From Bacteroidetes bacterium 46-16 (GTDB lineage: Bacteria; Bacteroidota; Bacteroidia; Chitinophagales; Chitinophagaceae), in contig MKUN01000024.1 of the NCBI GenBank assembly GCA_001897835.1, forward strand, positions 25,847 through 89,846: DNA of 64,000 nucleotides, written 5' to 3'. The position numbers and the translations under genes were made by a program. Numbering within the stretch: position 1 is the stretch's first letter; every line of letters starts with the position of its first letter. The notes under the pieces are model-generated. The model was not told where the DNA came from, ran no database searches, and saw nothing but the letters and a program-made list of their open reading frames with translations. Below are positions 52,521 to 60,547 of the stretch, piece after piece.

Positions 52521-53507
52521 TTGTCACACTTCCATGAACGCTCCGAAAAGATATGCCTTAATTGCGGTGCTGCGCTATATGGCCGCTACTGCCATGTATG
52601 CGGACAAGAGAACGTGGAACCCCGGGAAAGTACAGGCCATCTCTTCCGGCATTTCTTTGAAGATCTGACCCATTTCGACGGTAAATTTTTCAGTACGCTT
52701 AAACTGCTCATTACCAAACCGGGCTTCTTATCGGCCGAATATATCAAAGGCCGCAGGGCATCCTACCTCAACCCTATCCGGATGTACCTGTTCATATCTT
52801 TCATCTTCTTCTTTGCCCTGTTCGCTTTCCCAGGCAGCAACACTCATGTAGTAAAGCAGCCTGTGGCAAAAGACAAGCTGAATAAGATAAATTATAGTGT
52901 CAATATGGGTGATGAAAGTCCCGTGAAAATTATAACGGACACCATCAATACCTATGCAAAGAGTAAGAATACAGTAGAAACCCTGGCAGAATACAAAGCA
53001 CAGCAGGATTCACTGCCACCCTCCAAACGTGATGGTGCCATAGAACACTTCTTCGCAGTCAAAGCATTCTCTCTTTCTGATGCCTTAGCAAGCGGCGATA
53101 AAGAATACCTGCACAGGGCAAAAGAAAAGTTCTTCCATTTGCTGCCCCAGATGTTCTATGTCATCCTGCCCTTCTTCGCATTTTTTTTATACCTGCTTTA
53201 TATCAGGCGCAGGAAGGAATACAATTATGTAGCGCATGCCATTTTTACGGTCCACTTCTATTGCTTTGTATTCATAGCCTGGCTGGCCATGCGTTTGGTT
53301 GGATTGATACCCTTTGCAGGTCGCTTACTGGAGCTGGCTATACTCATCTATATATGGATATACCTGTTCCGGGCCATGCGCAATTTCTATAAACAAGGCG
53401 GCGGCAAAACCTTCCTGAAATTTATCCTGCTGGATATTTCTACAACTATATTATTGGCCGTACTATCGGTCATATACATTGCCACAGCAATGACCAGTGC
53501 CATTTAA
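52521..53507 (+). CDS. DUF3667 family membrane protein with zinc ribbon
   Basis: Product of 328 residues; the start is TTG 52521, which restores the family N-terminus SHFHERSEKICLNCGAALYG. A zinc ribbon of two CxxC pairs (CLNCG and CHVCG) occupies residues 12-32, followed by FFEDLTHFDGKFFSTLKLLI and KGRRASYLNPIRMYLFISFI, the family core. Five to six membrane helices follow, with a large non-membrane loop (110-215). Function unknown. It lies 11 bases after the enoyl-CoA hydratase gene and may be cotranscribed. Confidence 0.85.
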   Translation: MSHFHERSEKICLNCGAALYGRYCHVCGQENVEPRESTGHLFRHFFEDLTHFDGKFFSTLKLLITKPGFLSAEYIKGRRASYLNPIRMYLFISFIFFFALFAFPGSNTHVVKQPVAKDKLNKINYSVNMGDESPVKIITDTINTYAKSKNTVETLAEYKAQQDSLPPSKRDGAIEHFFAVKAFSLSDALASGDKEYLHRAKEKFFHLLPQMFYVILPFFAFFLYLLYIRRRKEYNYVAHAIFTVHFYCFVFIAWLAMRLVGLIPFAGRLLELAILIYIWIYLFRAMRNFYKQGGGKTFLKFILLDISTTILLAVLSVIYIATAMTSAI

Positions 53508-53523
53508 TTATGCTTACACAAAT

Positions 53524-53552
53524 ATGGCCCGGCAACACAATTGCCGGGCCAT
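53524..53552. terminator. terminator between DUF3667 and DUF4476 genes
   Basis: Perfect 12-bp stem ATGGCCCGGCAA (53524-53535) and TTGCCGGGCCAT (53541-53552) with a CACAA loop between convergent stop codons. T tract short in both directions. Confidence 0.7.
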
Positions 53553-53570
53553 GTTCAATTAATATATTGC

Positions 53571-54662
53571 TTAGTGCCTGTCGCTGATAAAATTATTCAG
53601 TTCTTCTTTTGATGATGAGAAGCTAAGCGCATTGCCTACTTTGAAAAAATTAGCCGGGTCTACAGTTCTTGGATAAGCTGCCTTTGCAACTTCAAGTTTC
53701 GATTCGTCGTAGCTAAAGAGCCTGCACAGTTCCAGTACTTGCTCCGCTGTAAAATAATTACCGCTTATAATACTCCTTGCTGTCGAGACCATCGTAGCAT
53801 CGAAGCTTCCGTTCTTAATGGTTTGCCTCGCCTGTGCAAAACCGGTTGCATCCATCGGCTTTTTATATCGTGGCCCCCTCCTGTCATCATTATACGCATT
53901 GTTATTGGCGCTTATCATATTATTCAGCTCTTCCTTGCTCGATGAGAAGGAGAACACATTGGCCACTTTGAAATAATTTTCAGGGTCCACGGTCCTGGCA
54001 TACGCTGCTTTCGCAAAGGCCAGTTTTGGATCATCAAAATTAAACACCCTGCACAGCTCTATTACCTGTTCCGTCGAAAGGTAGTTATTGAGCAGGATGC
54101 TTTTGGCCGTTGACAGCATAGCATCGCTAAAGGTTGCATTGCGCACAGCCTCTTTTGCCTGTGCAAAATCGCGGCTGTCCATCGGGTAAGGGTCATCGTA
54201 TCGGTCACGGTCATCATGGTGCCTGTAGCGGTCACGCCTGCCGCGGTCATGGTCTTCCTTTGAGTGCCTGCCATAATGCATCACGTACATGTTCGCAGGG
54301 GCCACATACTTTTTAGGCACAGGTGCCATGGAGAAATAGTTCAGGTCGATATGCCCGGCTTTGCGCTGTATCTTATATACCACGTCCATATAGTTACCGG
54401 TCATATCGGTCACCTGCAGGTTTTTCGTGATGTCGGGCAATCTTTTGTCGGCAAAGATGATCCTGGTGCTGTAATAAGGCTGGCCCAGGTCTTCTATCCT
54501 GATATTGGTTTGCGGCACATCATTCTGCTGCTCACCGTTGAGCACCAGGTAAAATTTATCTCCGCTCTCGGAAAATATGGTCAGGTTGCCAGACTGATCA
54601 TATTGCCCGAAAGCCAACAGGGGGAAAAGAAAGAGCGCGATGAAAATGTATCTGTGCTTCAT
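53571..54662 (-). CDS. secreted protein with two DUF4476 domains
   Basis: From ATG 54662 (MKHRYIFIALFLFPLLAFGQ, a signal peptide) the product has 363 residues. An N-terminal beta-rich domain (about 20-130; FSESGDKFYLVLNGEQQNDV) is followed by a His/Asp/Arg-rich linker (HSKEDHDRGRRDRYRHHDDR) and two DUF4476 repeats of about 90 residues, each with FAQAK/R-x-A/T, STAKSIL or STARSII, EQVxELCRxF and ending SSSKEELNN. The second repeat ends the protein. Function unknown. The upstream paralogue has a single repeat. A terminator ends directly before the start codon. Confidence 0.85.
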   Translation of the reverse strand: MKHRYIFIALFLFPLLAFGQYDQSGNLTIFSESGDKFYLVLNGEQQNDVPQTNIRIEDLGQPYYSTRIIFADKRLPDITKNLQVTDMTGNYMDVVYKIQRKAGHIDLNYFSMAPVPKKYVAPANMYVMHYGRHSKEDHDRGRRDRYRHHDDRDRYDDPYPMDSRDFAQAKEAVRNATFSDAMLSTAKSILLNNYLSTEQVIELCRVFNFDDPKLAFAKAAYARTVDPENYFKVANVFSFSSSKEELNNMISANNNAYNDDRRGPRYKKPMDATGFAQARQTIKNGSFDATMVSTARSIISGNYFTAEQVLELCRLFSYDESKLEVAKAAYPRTVDPANFFKVGNALSFSSSKEELNNFISDRH

Positions 54663-54702
54663 AAAAAAAATTGTGTGAGGCTTATCATCAAACCTCACAC
54701 AA
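54663..54702 (-). terminator. terminator of the upstream DUF4476 gene, abutting the next start codon
   Basis: On the minus strand: stem TTGTGTGAGG (54702-54693), a 12-base loop, CCTCACACAA (54680-54671), then eight T ending at the ATG of the next gene (54662). Stem 10 bp. It is a strong intrinsic terminator by form. Confidence 0.8.
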
Positions 54703-54709
54703 GATAATT

Positions 54710-54724
54710 CACAAAGCGTGCCAA
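54710..54724 (-). promoter_or_regulatory. TTGGCACG element upstream of the two-domain DUF4476 gene
   Basis: Minus strand TTGGCACGCTTTGTG. TTGGCACG equals the -24 half of sigma-54 promoters; TG of the -12 half is at the right distance but the following C is A. The same element lies at 55706-55721 before the paralogue. It is placed 48-62 bases before ATG 54662. Confidence 0.45.
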
Positions 54725-54726
54725 TT

Positions 54727-55653
54727 TTAATGGCTGCTTATATAATTGTTCAGCTCTTCCTTGCTCGATGCGAACGTAAATGCATTAACCACTTTGAAAT
54801 AATTGTTCCGGTCGACGGTACGTGGATAAGCGCATTTGGCAAAATCCAGTTTTGATTCTTCGAAGCTAAAGAGGTTGCAGATCTGCACTACCTGCTCTGC
54901 GCTCAGGCAATTGCTGGCTATGATACCCTTGGCTGTTGACAACATGGTCTCTGCAAAACTTGCATTGGCTATAGCCTGCTTTGCCTGCTCAAAGTCGCTT
55001 TTATTCATCGGGTAGCAATCATCCCCACGGCGCTTGCCCTGGCGGTGATGCTCTTCTTCATAATAGGTATCATCGGCATAGCCTGTAGTAGTGGTCGTAG
55101 TGGTGGTGGTCTGTGTCACTGTGCCATTGGCATATGGGTCGGTAATGCTTACACCCACATTCATACCATTCACGTTCACATTGGCACCTACCGTATTACC
55201 CACTGTTGTGGTAGTGGTTTGCTGTGTTACCCTGGTAGCTGCCGGCGGTGGCGGCGCACCATAATGCATTACATATACATCGGCCGGCGCCACATAGTTC
55301 TGCTCGGGGGGTATAGCTGAGAAATAACGTATCTTCAGCTTCCCTTTGTTATCCCGCTTTATCTTATAGGTCACGTCCATCATCGCATTGGTCGACGGGT
55401 CGGCAATGGGGATATTCTTACTTATCTCGCCAAGGGTATTATCTGCAAAGATGATCTTAGCGCTGTAATATGGCTGGTTCAGGTCCTCTATCCTTACATT
55501 GGTCTGTGCCACATCATTCTGGCGCTGGCCATTCAGTACCAGGAAGAATTTATCGCCATCCTCCGAAAATATGGTCATATCGCCCAGCGGCTGCTGTGCC
55601 ATTGCGCATAAAGGGAACAATAAAATACTTAACAGGATGTACTTACGTTTCAT
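54727..55653 (-). CDS. secreted protein with one DUF4476 domain
   Basis: Product of 308 residues: signal peptide MKRKYILLSILLFPLCAMAQ, an N-terminal domain matching that of the neighbour (FSEDGDKFFLVLNGQRQNDV), a low-complexity linker with a run of about nine Thr (near 180-190; VTQTTTTTTTTTGYADD), then a single DUF4476 domain with FEQAKQAIANASFAETMLST and ending SSKEELNNYISSH. The two genes are tandem paralogues; here the DUF4476 unit is not duplicated. Function unknown. Confidence 0.85.
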   Translation of the reverse strand: MKRKYILLSILLFPLCAMAQQPLGDMTIFSEDGDKFFLVLNGQRQNDVAQTNVRIEDLNQPYYSAKIIFADNTLGEISKNIPIADPSTNAMMDVTYKIKRDNKGKLKIRYFSAIPPEQNYVAPADVYVMHYGAPPPPAATRVTQQTTTTTVGNTVGANVNVNGMNVGVSITDPYANGTVTQTTTTTTTTTGYADDTYYEEEHHRQGKRRGDDCYPMNKSDFEQAKQAIANASFAETMLSTAKGIIASNCLSAEQVVQICNLFSFEESKLDFAKCAYPRTVDRNNYFKVVNAFTFASSKEELNNYISSH

Positions 55654-55705
55654 AAAATTTTATTTGTAGCTGCAAGATTAATACAATTTTACAAGAAATC
55701 ATTTA

Positions 55706-55721
55706 CCATAAAGCGTGCCAA
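55706..55721 (-). promoter_or_regulatory. TTGGCACG element upstream of the one-domain DUF4476 gene
   Basis: Minus strand TTGGCACGCTTTATGG, with 13 of the first 14 bases the same as the element at 54710-54724, and at a similar distance (53-68 bases) before ATG 55653. The -24 half of a sigma-54 promoter fits; the -12 half is imperfect. Confidence 0.45.
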
Positions 55722-55740
55722 AATAAATTAAAACATAAAA

Positions 55741-55763
55741 GTCCCGCGGACAAGCCGCGGGAC
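55741..55763 (-). terminator. hairpin terminator after nrdJ
   Basis: Perfect stem GTCCCGCGG (55741-55749) and CCGCGGGAC (55755-55763), loop ACAAG; on the minus strand it is followed by TTTTATGTTTT. It is 34 bases past the nrdJ stop. Confidence 0.8.
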
Positions 55764-55797
55764 AAAACAACCAAATCTACTATTTGCTCCTTTCTTA

Positions 55798-58700
55798 TTA
55801 ACTGCAACCTGTTGTAGTGCCACAGTTGGGACACATATAACAGGTGCCGTTCCTCAAGGTTATATTACCACAGTTGCGGCAGGCGGGTGCATCAGCACTG
55901 GTACCCATCAATTTCTTTACATCTGCGGTATTTGCTGTGGCCACTGCTTTAGGCGCAGGGGTCACATTCTTCTGCTTTTGGGTTTGCTGTGGTGCAGTGA
56001 TCCTCACCTGCGACAGCTCCTGCTGTGCGGCAGTTTCCTCTGCATGCGGTATCTTATTCGGATCGGGTACATGCACCAGGTCGGTACGGTCCAGGTATTC
56101 GTAAGCCAGCAGGCGGAATACATAATCGAGTACCGAAGTGGCGGTCTTGATATTGGGGTGCTCCACCACGCCCGATGGCTCAAAGCGCGTAAAGGTGAAT
56201 TTATCCACGAACTCCTCGAGCGGCACACCATATTGCAGACCTACTGATACTGCTATGGCAAAGCTGTTCATGAGGCTGCGCATGGTAGCGCCTTCCTTGG
56301 CCATATCCAGGAATATCTCACCCAGTGTGCCATCGCCATATTCACCGGTGCGCACAAACAGCGGCTGGCCGCCTACTTTGGCTTTTATGGTATAGCCACG
56401 GCGTTTGGCCGGTAATTGTTTACGCTCTACGATATGGCTGAGCCTGCGTTTCAGTTGCGTATCAGGGCTGGCCTGCACGCGTTTATTCACTTCGTCAAGC
56501 AGTTCGTCCACGGTCAGCTTGCCCATATCCACTATGTGCGAATCGTTTATGTTCACATTCTCTTCCGTAGTCTCTTCTTTCTTCTTTTTATCGCTTTTAT
56601 TGCTCAGTGGCTGGCTCAGCTTAGAACCGTCGCGGTACAGTGCACAAGCTTTCAGGGCCAGTTGCCAGCTAAGCTGGTAGCAATCTTTTATTTCTTCTAC
56701 CGTTGCTTCATTAGGCAGGTTGATGGTCTTGGATATGGCGCCGCTGATGAATGGCTGTACCGCGCCCATCATACGGATGTGGCCGTGCGCGTGTATATAA
56801 CGCTGTCCTTTACGACCGCATTTGTTGGCGCAGTCGAACACAGCAAGGTGTTCGTCTTTCAGGTACGGGGCGCCTTCTATCATCATGGTGCCGCAAGCAT
56901 AGTCGTTGGCAGCTTCTATCTCGTCATCGCTAAAGCCTAATTCTTCCAGCAAGTTAAATTCGGGATGGAAATATTGCTCGGCAGTAAAGCCCAGGCGTTT
57001 CATACACTCCTCGCCCAGGTTGTAGGCATTGAACACAAAGCCTATCTCGAATGCGCTTTCCACGGCAGCATCCAGCTTTTTCAGCTCTTCGGCAATAAAT
57101 CCTTTTTCGCTCAGGCTTTCGTGATTGATGTAAGGTGCGCCTGCAAATGTGCCGTGACCTTTCGCATATTTCACAATAGCGTCCGTTTCGGCCGGTGTGT
57201 AGCCCAGGTTCTTCAGGGCTGCCGGTATCGACTGGTTGATGATCTTGAAATAGCCGCCACCGGAAAGTTTTTTGAATTTCACCAGCGCAAAATCAGGTTC
57301 TACACCCGTGGTATCGCAGTCCATTACGAGACCGATAGTGCCTGTAGGCGCAATAACGGTAGCCTGTGCATTGCGGTAGCCATACTGCTCACCCATCTGC
57401 ACAGCGTCATCCCATGCTTTGGTAGCTGCTTTCAGCAGGTAGTCGGGGCAATACTTGGCGTTGATGCCCATAGGCTTCAGCTCTATACCTTCATAGGCAT
57501 CGGCCGCATCGTAGGCCGCAGCACGGTGGTTGCGCATCACACGCATCATGTGGTGTTTATTGTCTTCGTAACGCGGGAAAGCACCCAGCGCACGGGCCAT
57601 CTCTGCCGATGTTTTATACGAAACACCGTTCATGATAGCGGTGATGGCACCGGCAATGGCACGGGCCTCTTCGCTATCGTAAGGTATGCCGCTCACCATA
57701 AGCATAGAGCCGAGGTTGGCATAGCCCAAACCCAGTGTGCGGTAATCGTAGCTGAGCTGTGCCACTTCAGGTGAAGGGAACTGCGCCATAAGCACCGATA
57801 TCTCCAGCACCACGGTCCAGAGACGGGTGATGTATTCAAAACCTGCTACATCGAAAGAATTGTCGGCTTCGTTAAAGAAGCGGCGCAGGTTCATCGATGC
57901 CAGGTTACATGCCGTATTGTCGAGGAACATGTATTCCGAGCAGGGATTGGAGGCCCTTATCCTGCCGCCTTCTGGGCAGGTGTGCCACTCATTGATGGTG
58001 GTATCATATTGTGTACCGGGATCAGCACAGCGCCATGCCGCATAGGATATCTTATCCCACAGTTGCTTGGCAGGCACGCTCTTCATCACTTTACCTGTGC
58101 TGCGTGCGGTCATTTCCCAATCTTCGTTATTCGTAAGCCTGCGGAAAAATTCGTTGGGTATGCGTACGGAGTTGTTCGAGTTTTGCCCGGAAACGGTGCG
58201 GTAGGCTTCGCCTTCATAATCAGAAGCATAGCCTGCAGCTATCAGCGCGGCCACCTTCTTTTCTTCTTCCACCTTCCAGTCTATGAAGTCCATCACCTCG
58301 GGATGATCGAGGTCGAGGCATACCATTTTGGCTGCCCTGCGGGTAGTGCCACCGCTTTTGATGGCACCTGCTGCCCTATCGCCTATTTTCAGGAAGCTCA
58401 TGAGGCCACTGGATGTACCACCGCCGCTCAGCTTTTCGCCTTCGGCACGTATGTTTGAGTAGTTGGTACCTACGCCCGAACCGTATTTGAAGATACGCGC
58501 TTCGCGCACCCACAGGTCCATGATGCCGCCTTCATTCACCAGGTCGTCCTCCACGCTCAGTATAAAGCATGCGTGTGGCTGTGGGCGTTCATATGCATTT
58601 TTGGAGCGTTCGAGCTTACCGGTTGAAGGGTCTACATAATAATGGCCCTGTGCTTTGCCATCTATACCGTAGCTGTTAAATAAGCCTGTATTGAACCACT

Positions 58701-59109
58701 GCGGTGAGTTAGGCGCGCAGCTTTGCTGCAATATGCTATATACCAGCTCATCATAAAATACCTGTGCATCGGCCGATGATGCGAAATAGCCATACTTCTC
58801 TCCCCAGCTTCTCCAGCAGTCGGCCAGGCGATGTGCCACCTGCTTAATAGATGTTTCACGTCCCAGGCTGCCATCGGGCTGCGGAACACCTGCCTTGCGA
58901 AAATATTTCTGCGCCAATATATCGGTAGCTATCTGCGACCAATGCTGGGGTACTTCCACATCGGTCATCTCGAATACCTTTTCTCCATTAGGATTGCGGA
59001 TAACTGATGTGCGGTAGTCGTACGCGAACATATCATACGGGCTCACACCTTCCTTTGTGTACTGGCGATGAAAAGAAAGGCCATTGTTTTTGGTAGTAGT
59101 GGCAGTCAT
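55798..59109 (-). CDS. nrdJ: vitamin B12-dependent (class II) ribonucleoside-diphosphate reductase
   Basis: Makes deoxyribonucleotides using adenosylcobalamin as radical source, with or without oxygen. From ATG 59109 the product has 1103 residues (a TTG two codons earlier is an alternative). Seen: the N-terminal nucleotide block SPQWFNTGL and HACFILSVEDD, the specificity/active-site block GGTTRRAAKMVCLDLDHPEV, the catalytic Cys/Asn/Glu region NPCSEYMFLDNTACNLASMN, phosphate-binding PTGTIGLVMDCDTTG, and a C-terminal zinc ribbon CRNCG with CYMCPNCG. The C-terminal TSCPD-type domain is usual in long NrdJ. No nrdAB or cobalamin genes are nearby. Confidence 0.96.
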   Translation of the reverse strand: MTATTTKNNGLSFHRQYTKEGVSPYDMFAYDYRTSVIRNPNGEKVFEMTDVEVPQHWSQIATDILAQKYFRKAGVPQPDGSLGRETSIKQVAHRLADCWRSWGEKYGYFASSADAQVFYDELVYSILQQSCAPNSPQWFNTGLFNSYGIDGKAQGHYYVDPSTGKLERSKNAYERPQPHACFILSVEDDLVNEGGIMDLWVREARIFKYGSGVGTNYSNIRAEGEKLSGGGTSSGLMSFLKIGDRAAGAIKSGGTTRRAAKMVCLDLDHPEVMDFIDWKVEEEKKVAALIAAGYASDYEGEAYRTVSGQNSNNSVRIPNEFFRRLTNNEDWEMTARSTGKVMKSVPAKQLWDKISYAAWRCADPGTQYDTTINEWHTCPEGGRIRASNPCSEYMFLDNTACNLASMNLRRFFNEADNSFDVAGFEYITRLWTVVLEISVLMAQFPSPEVAQLSYDYRTLGLGYANLGSMLMVSGIPYDSEEARAIAGAITAIMNGVSYKTSAEMARALGAFPRYEDNKHHMMRVMRNHRAAAYDAADAYEGIELKPMGINAKYCPDYLLKAATKAWDDAVQMGEQYGYRNAQATVIAPTGTIGLVMDCDTTGVEPDFALVKFKKLSGGGYFKIINQSIPAALKNLGYTPAETDAIVKYAKGHGTFAGAPYINHESLSEKGFIAEELKKLDAAVESAFEIGFVFNAYNLGEECMKRLGFTAEQYFHPEFNLLEELGFSDDEIEAANDYACGTMMIEGAPYLKDEHLAVFDCANKCGRKGQRYIHAHGHIRMMGAVQPFISGAISKTINLPNEATVEEIKDCYQLSWQLALKACALYRDGSKLSQPLSNKSDKKKKEETTEENVNINDSHIVDMGKLTVDELLDEVNKRVQASPDTQLKRRLSHIVERKQLPAKRRGYTIKAKVGGQPLFVRTGEYGDGTLGEIFLDMAKEGATMRSLMNSFAIAVSVGLQYGVPLEEFVDKFTFTRFEPSGVVEHPNIKTATSVLDYVFRLLAYEYLDRTDLVHVPDPNKIPHAEETAAQQELSQVRITAPQQTQKQKNVTPAPKAVATANTADVKKLMGTSADAPACRNCGNITLRNGTCYMCPNCGTTTGCS

Positions 59110-59453
59110 GGGCAATAATATTTTTTCGTTAAAAATTTGGTCTAAAATGCTCTCCCCGGGGGCGGAAAACGAAAGTATCTAAAAGGATAATTTTTTCCAG
59201 ATAAAGAAATCAACCGCCTGTGGATAAACCTCAAAAGTTCAAATTTCAGTATTTTATTTAAATAATTTAACATAGAATATTTTAATTATTTTATATAGTT
59301 GTTCACATTCAGAAAAGTATTTACGACAGACTATCAAAAGTTACAGAAATAAAGCCTACGGGAAAAGTATTTTTTTGTTAAAAAGCCTTTTAAATAAGGG
59401 CTTTTAGCAATTACCGTAAATTCTATTATTTTTACCGCAAATAATAGTGATTT
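59110..59453. other. gene-free divergent region between nrdJ and gcvH
   Basis: About 340 bases, very AT-rich around 59250-59320, with no open frame. It holds the divergent promoters, of which I can find no well-formed TAnnTTTG. AAAAGCC (59381-59387) and GGCTTTT (59399-59405) form a small hairpin upstream of gcvH. I looked for a cobalamin-riboswitch-like conserved core upstream of nrdJ and saw none. Confidence 0.5.
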
Positions 59454-59834
59454 ATGAATTTTCCTGACACGCTCAGATATACCAAAGACCACGAATGGAT
59501 AAAGCTGGAAGGCAATGTAGCCACTGTAGGCATTACAGATTTTGCCCAGCGCGAACTTGGTGATATCGTATTTGTTGACATCGACACAGTAGGCAAAAAA
59601 CTCGGTTCCAACGAGATCTTCGGTACCGTAGAGGCTGTTAAAACAGTATCGGACCTGTACCTGCCTGTAGCCGGCACAGTAAAAGAGGTAAACGCCGACC
59701 TGGAAGGCAATCCTGAAAACGTGAACAACGATCCTTATGAGAAAGGCTGGATGATAAAAATGGAAGTGGACAGCACCGACGAAGTAAACGCGCTGATGGA
59801 TGCTGCCGCATACCGCGCGCTGGTAGGCGAATAG
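59454..59834 (+). CDS. gcvH: glycine cleavage system H protein
   Basis: Lipoyl carrier that shuttles the methylamine group between the P, T and L proteins of glycine cleavage. The 126-residue product is normal in size, starts MNFPDTLRYTKDHEWIKLEG, and carries lipoyl-acceptor Lys63 in GTVEAVKTVSDLY. GLY-cleavage partners gcvP and gcvT are not here. The VanZ-like gene starts one base after its stop (TAG-T-ATG). Confidence 0.96.
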   Translation: MNFPDTLRYTKDHEWIKLEGNVATVGITDFAQRELGDIVFVDIDTVGKKLGSNEIFGTVEAVKTVSDLYLPVAGTVKEVNADLEGNPENVNNDPYEKGWMIKMEVDSTDEVNALMDAAAYRALVGE

Positions 59835-59835
59835 T

Positions 59836-60234
59836 ATGCTGAACCAGGTATTCTCACCGGATTCACCTTATAAAAGACGAGCAAGGTTCCTGGCAATGCT
59901 GTGGACCTTGCTCATTTTTATTCTCTGCTTCATACCAGCCAAAGAACTGCCCGAGGTGGATATACCTCTGGCCGATAAATGGGTACACTTCCTGCTCTTC
60001 GGCATCTTTTCCTTTTTATGGCTTTGCTCACGGCCCTCGCGCCAAGCCGGTTTCCTGTTGCTCATCTTCGCGGCAGGTATATTCACCGGCTGGGTGGTGG
60101 AAGAACTACAGGGCCTGCTGACCTTCCTGGGGCGCAGCAAAGACGTAATGGACATACTGGCCGACTCAATAGGCGCACTGCTGGGTGTATTGCTTTTTGC
60201 CCTGCTCTCTTATATGAGCGAGCGCCGGAAATAA
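59836..60234 (+). CDS. VanZ-like family membrane protein
   Basis: Protein of 132 residues with three to four helices (about 16-35, 50-65, 70-90, 110-128). VanZ-like motifs are present: DKWVHFLLFGIFSFLW, GWVVEELQGLLTFLGRSKDV and MDILADSIGALLGV, whose WxHF, E-x-x-Q and D-x-x-x-x-x-x-G residues define the family. VanZ of enterococci confers low-level teicoplanin tolerance, but distant members have no known role. Tightly linked to gcvH (one base between), a pairing common in Bacteroidota. Confidence 0.85.
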   Translation: MLNQVFSPDSPYKRRARFLAMLWTLLIFILCFIPAKELPEVDIPLADKWVHFLLFGIFSFLWLCSRPSRQAGFLLLIFAAGIFTGWVVEELQGLLTFLGRSKDVMDILADSIGALLGVLLFALLSYMSERRK

Positions 60235-60547
60235 GCGGCAGTGTGCAGTAGCAGCAGGCAGGTTTCGTTATGCGCTGAACGCAGTATTTATTTTATCACA
60301 CACTTTTATTGAAGATCAACGACTTAGCGTGATAAAATATCCCAAAAATATCACAGTTTTATCCCACGACCTGTGTCATTAATGTGCAGGTTTAACCAAT
60401 AAATAAAGAACTTCATTCCCTTTGGCAAAAATCTCCGGGGATATGCAAGTTACGCCAGCCAGGGGGCGGTATCCAAAACAACATATCCACATTTTTGAAG
60501 CTGAAGCTGCCCCTGTCATTTCTCAAATATCAATTATCTTCGCTACC
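60235..60547. other. gene-free region upstream of the heptose kinase gene
   Basis: About 313 bases, no supported gene. A perfect 10-bp inverted repeat, ATTTTATCAC (60290-60299) and GTGATAAAAT (60329-60338), brackets 29 bases and may be an operator or a weak hairpin. Nearby GTTTTATCCCAC (60356-60367) resembles one arm. TATCTTCG at 60533-60540 is a near match to the -7 box 8 bases before ATG 60548. Confidence 0.4.

Noticed and set aside
55085..55130. Thr codon run as a CRISPR-like or satellite repeat
   Set aside because: It is a short low-complexity linker in the DUF4476 protein, in frame, without spacers.
59110..59453. Cobalamin riboswitch upstream of the B12-dependent reductase
   Set aside because: No sequence resembling the conserved B12-box core seen by eye; the region is AT-rich without strong stems.
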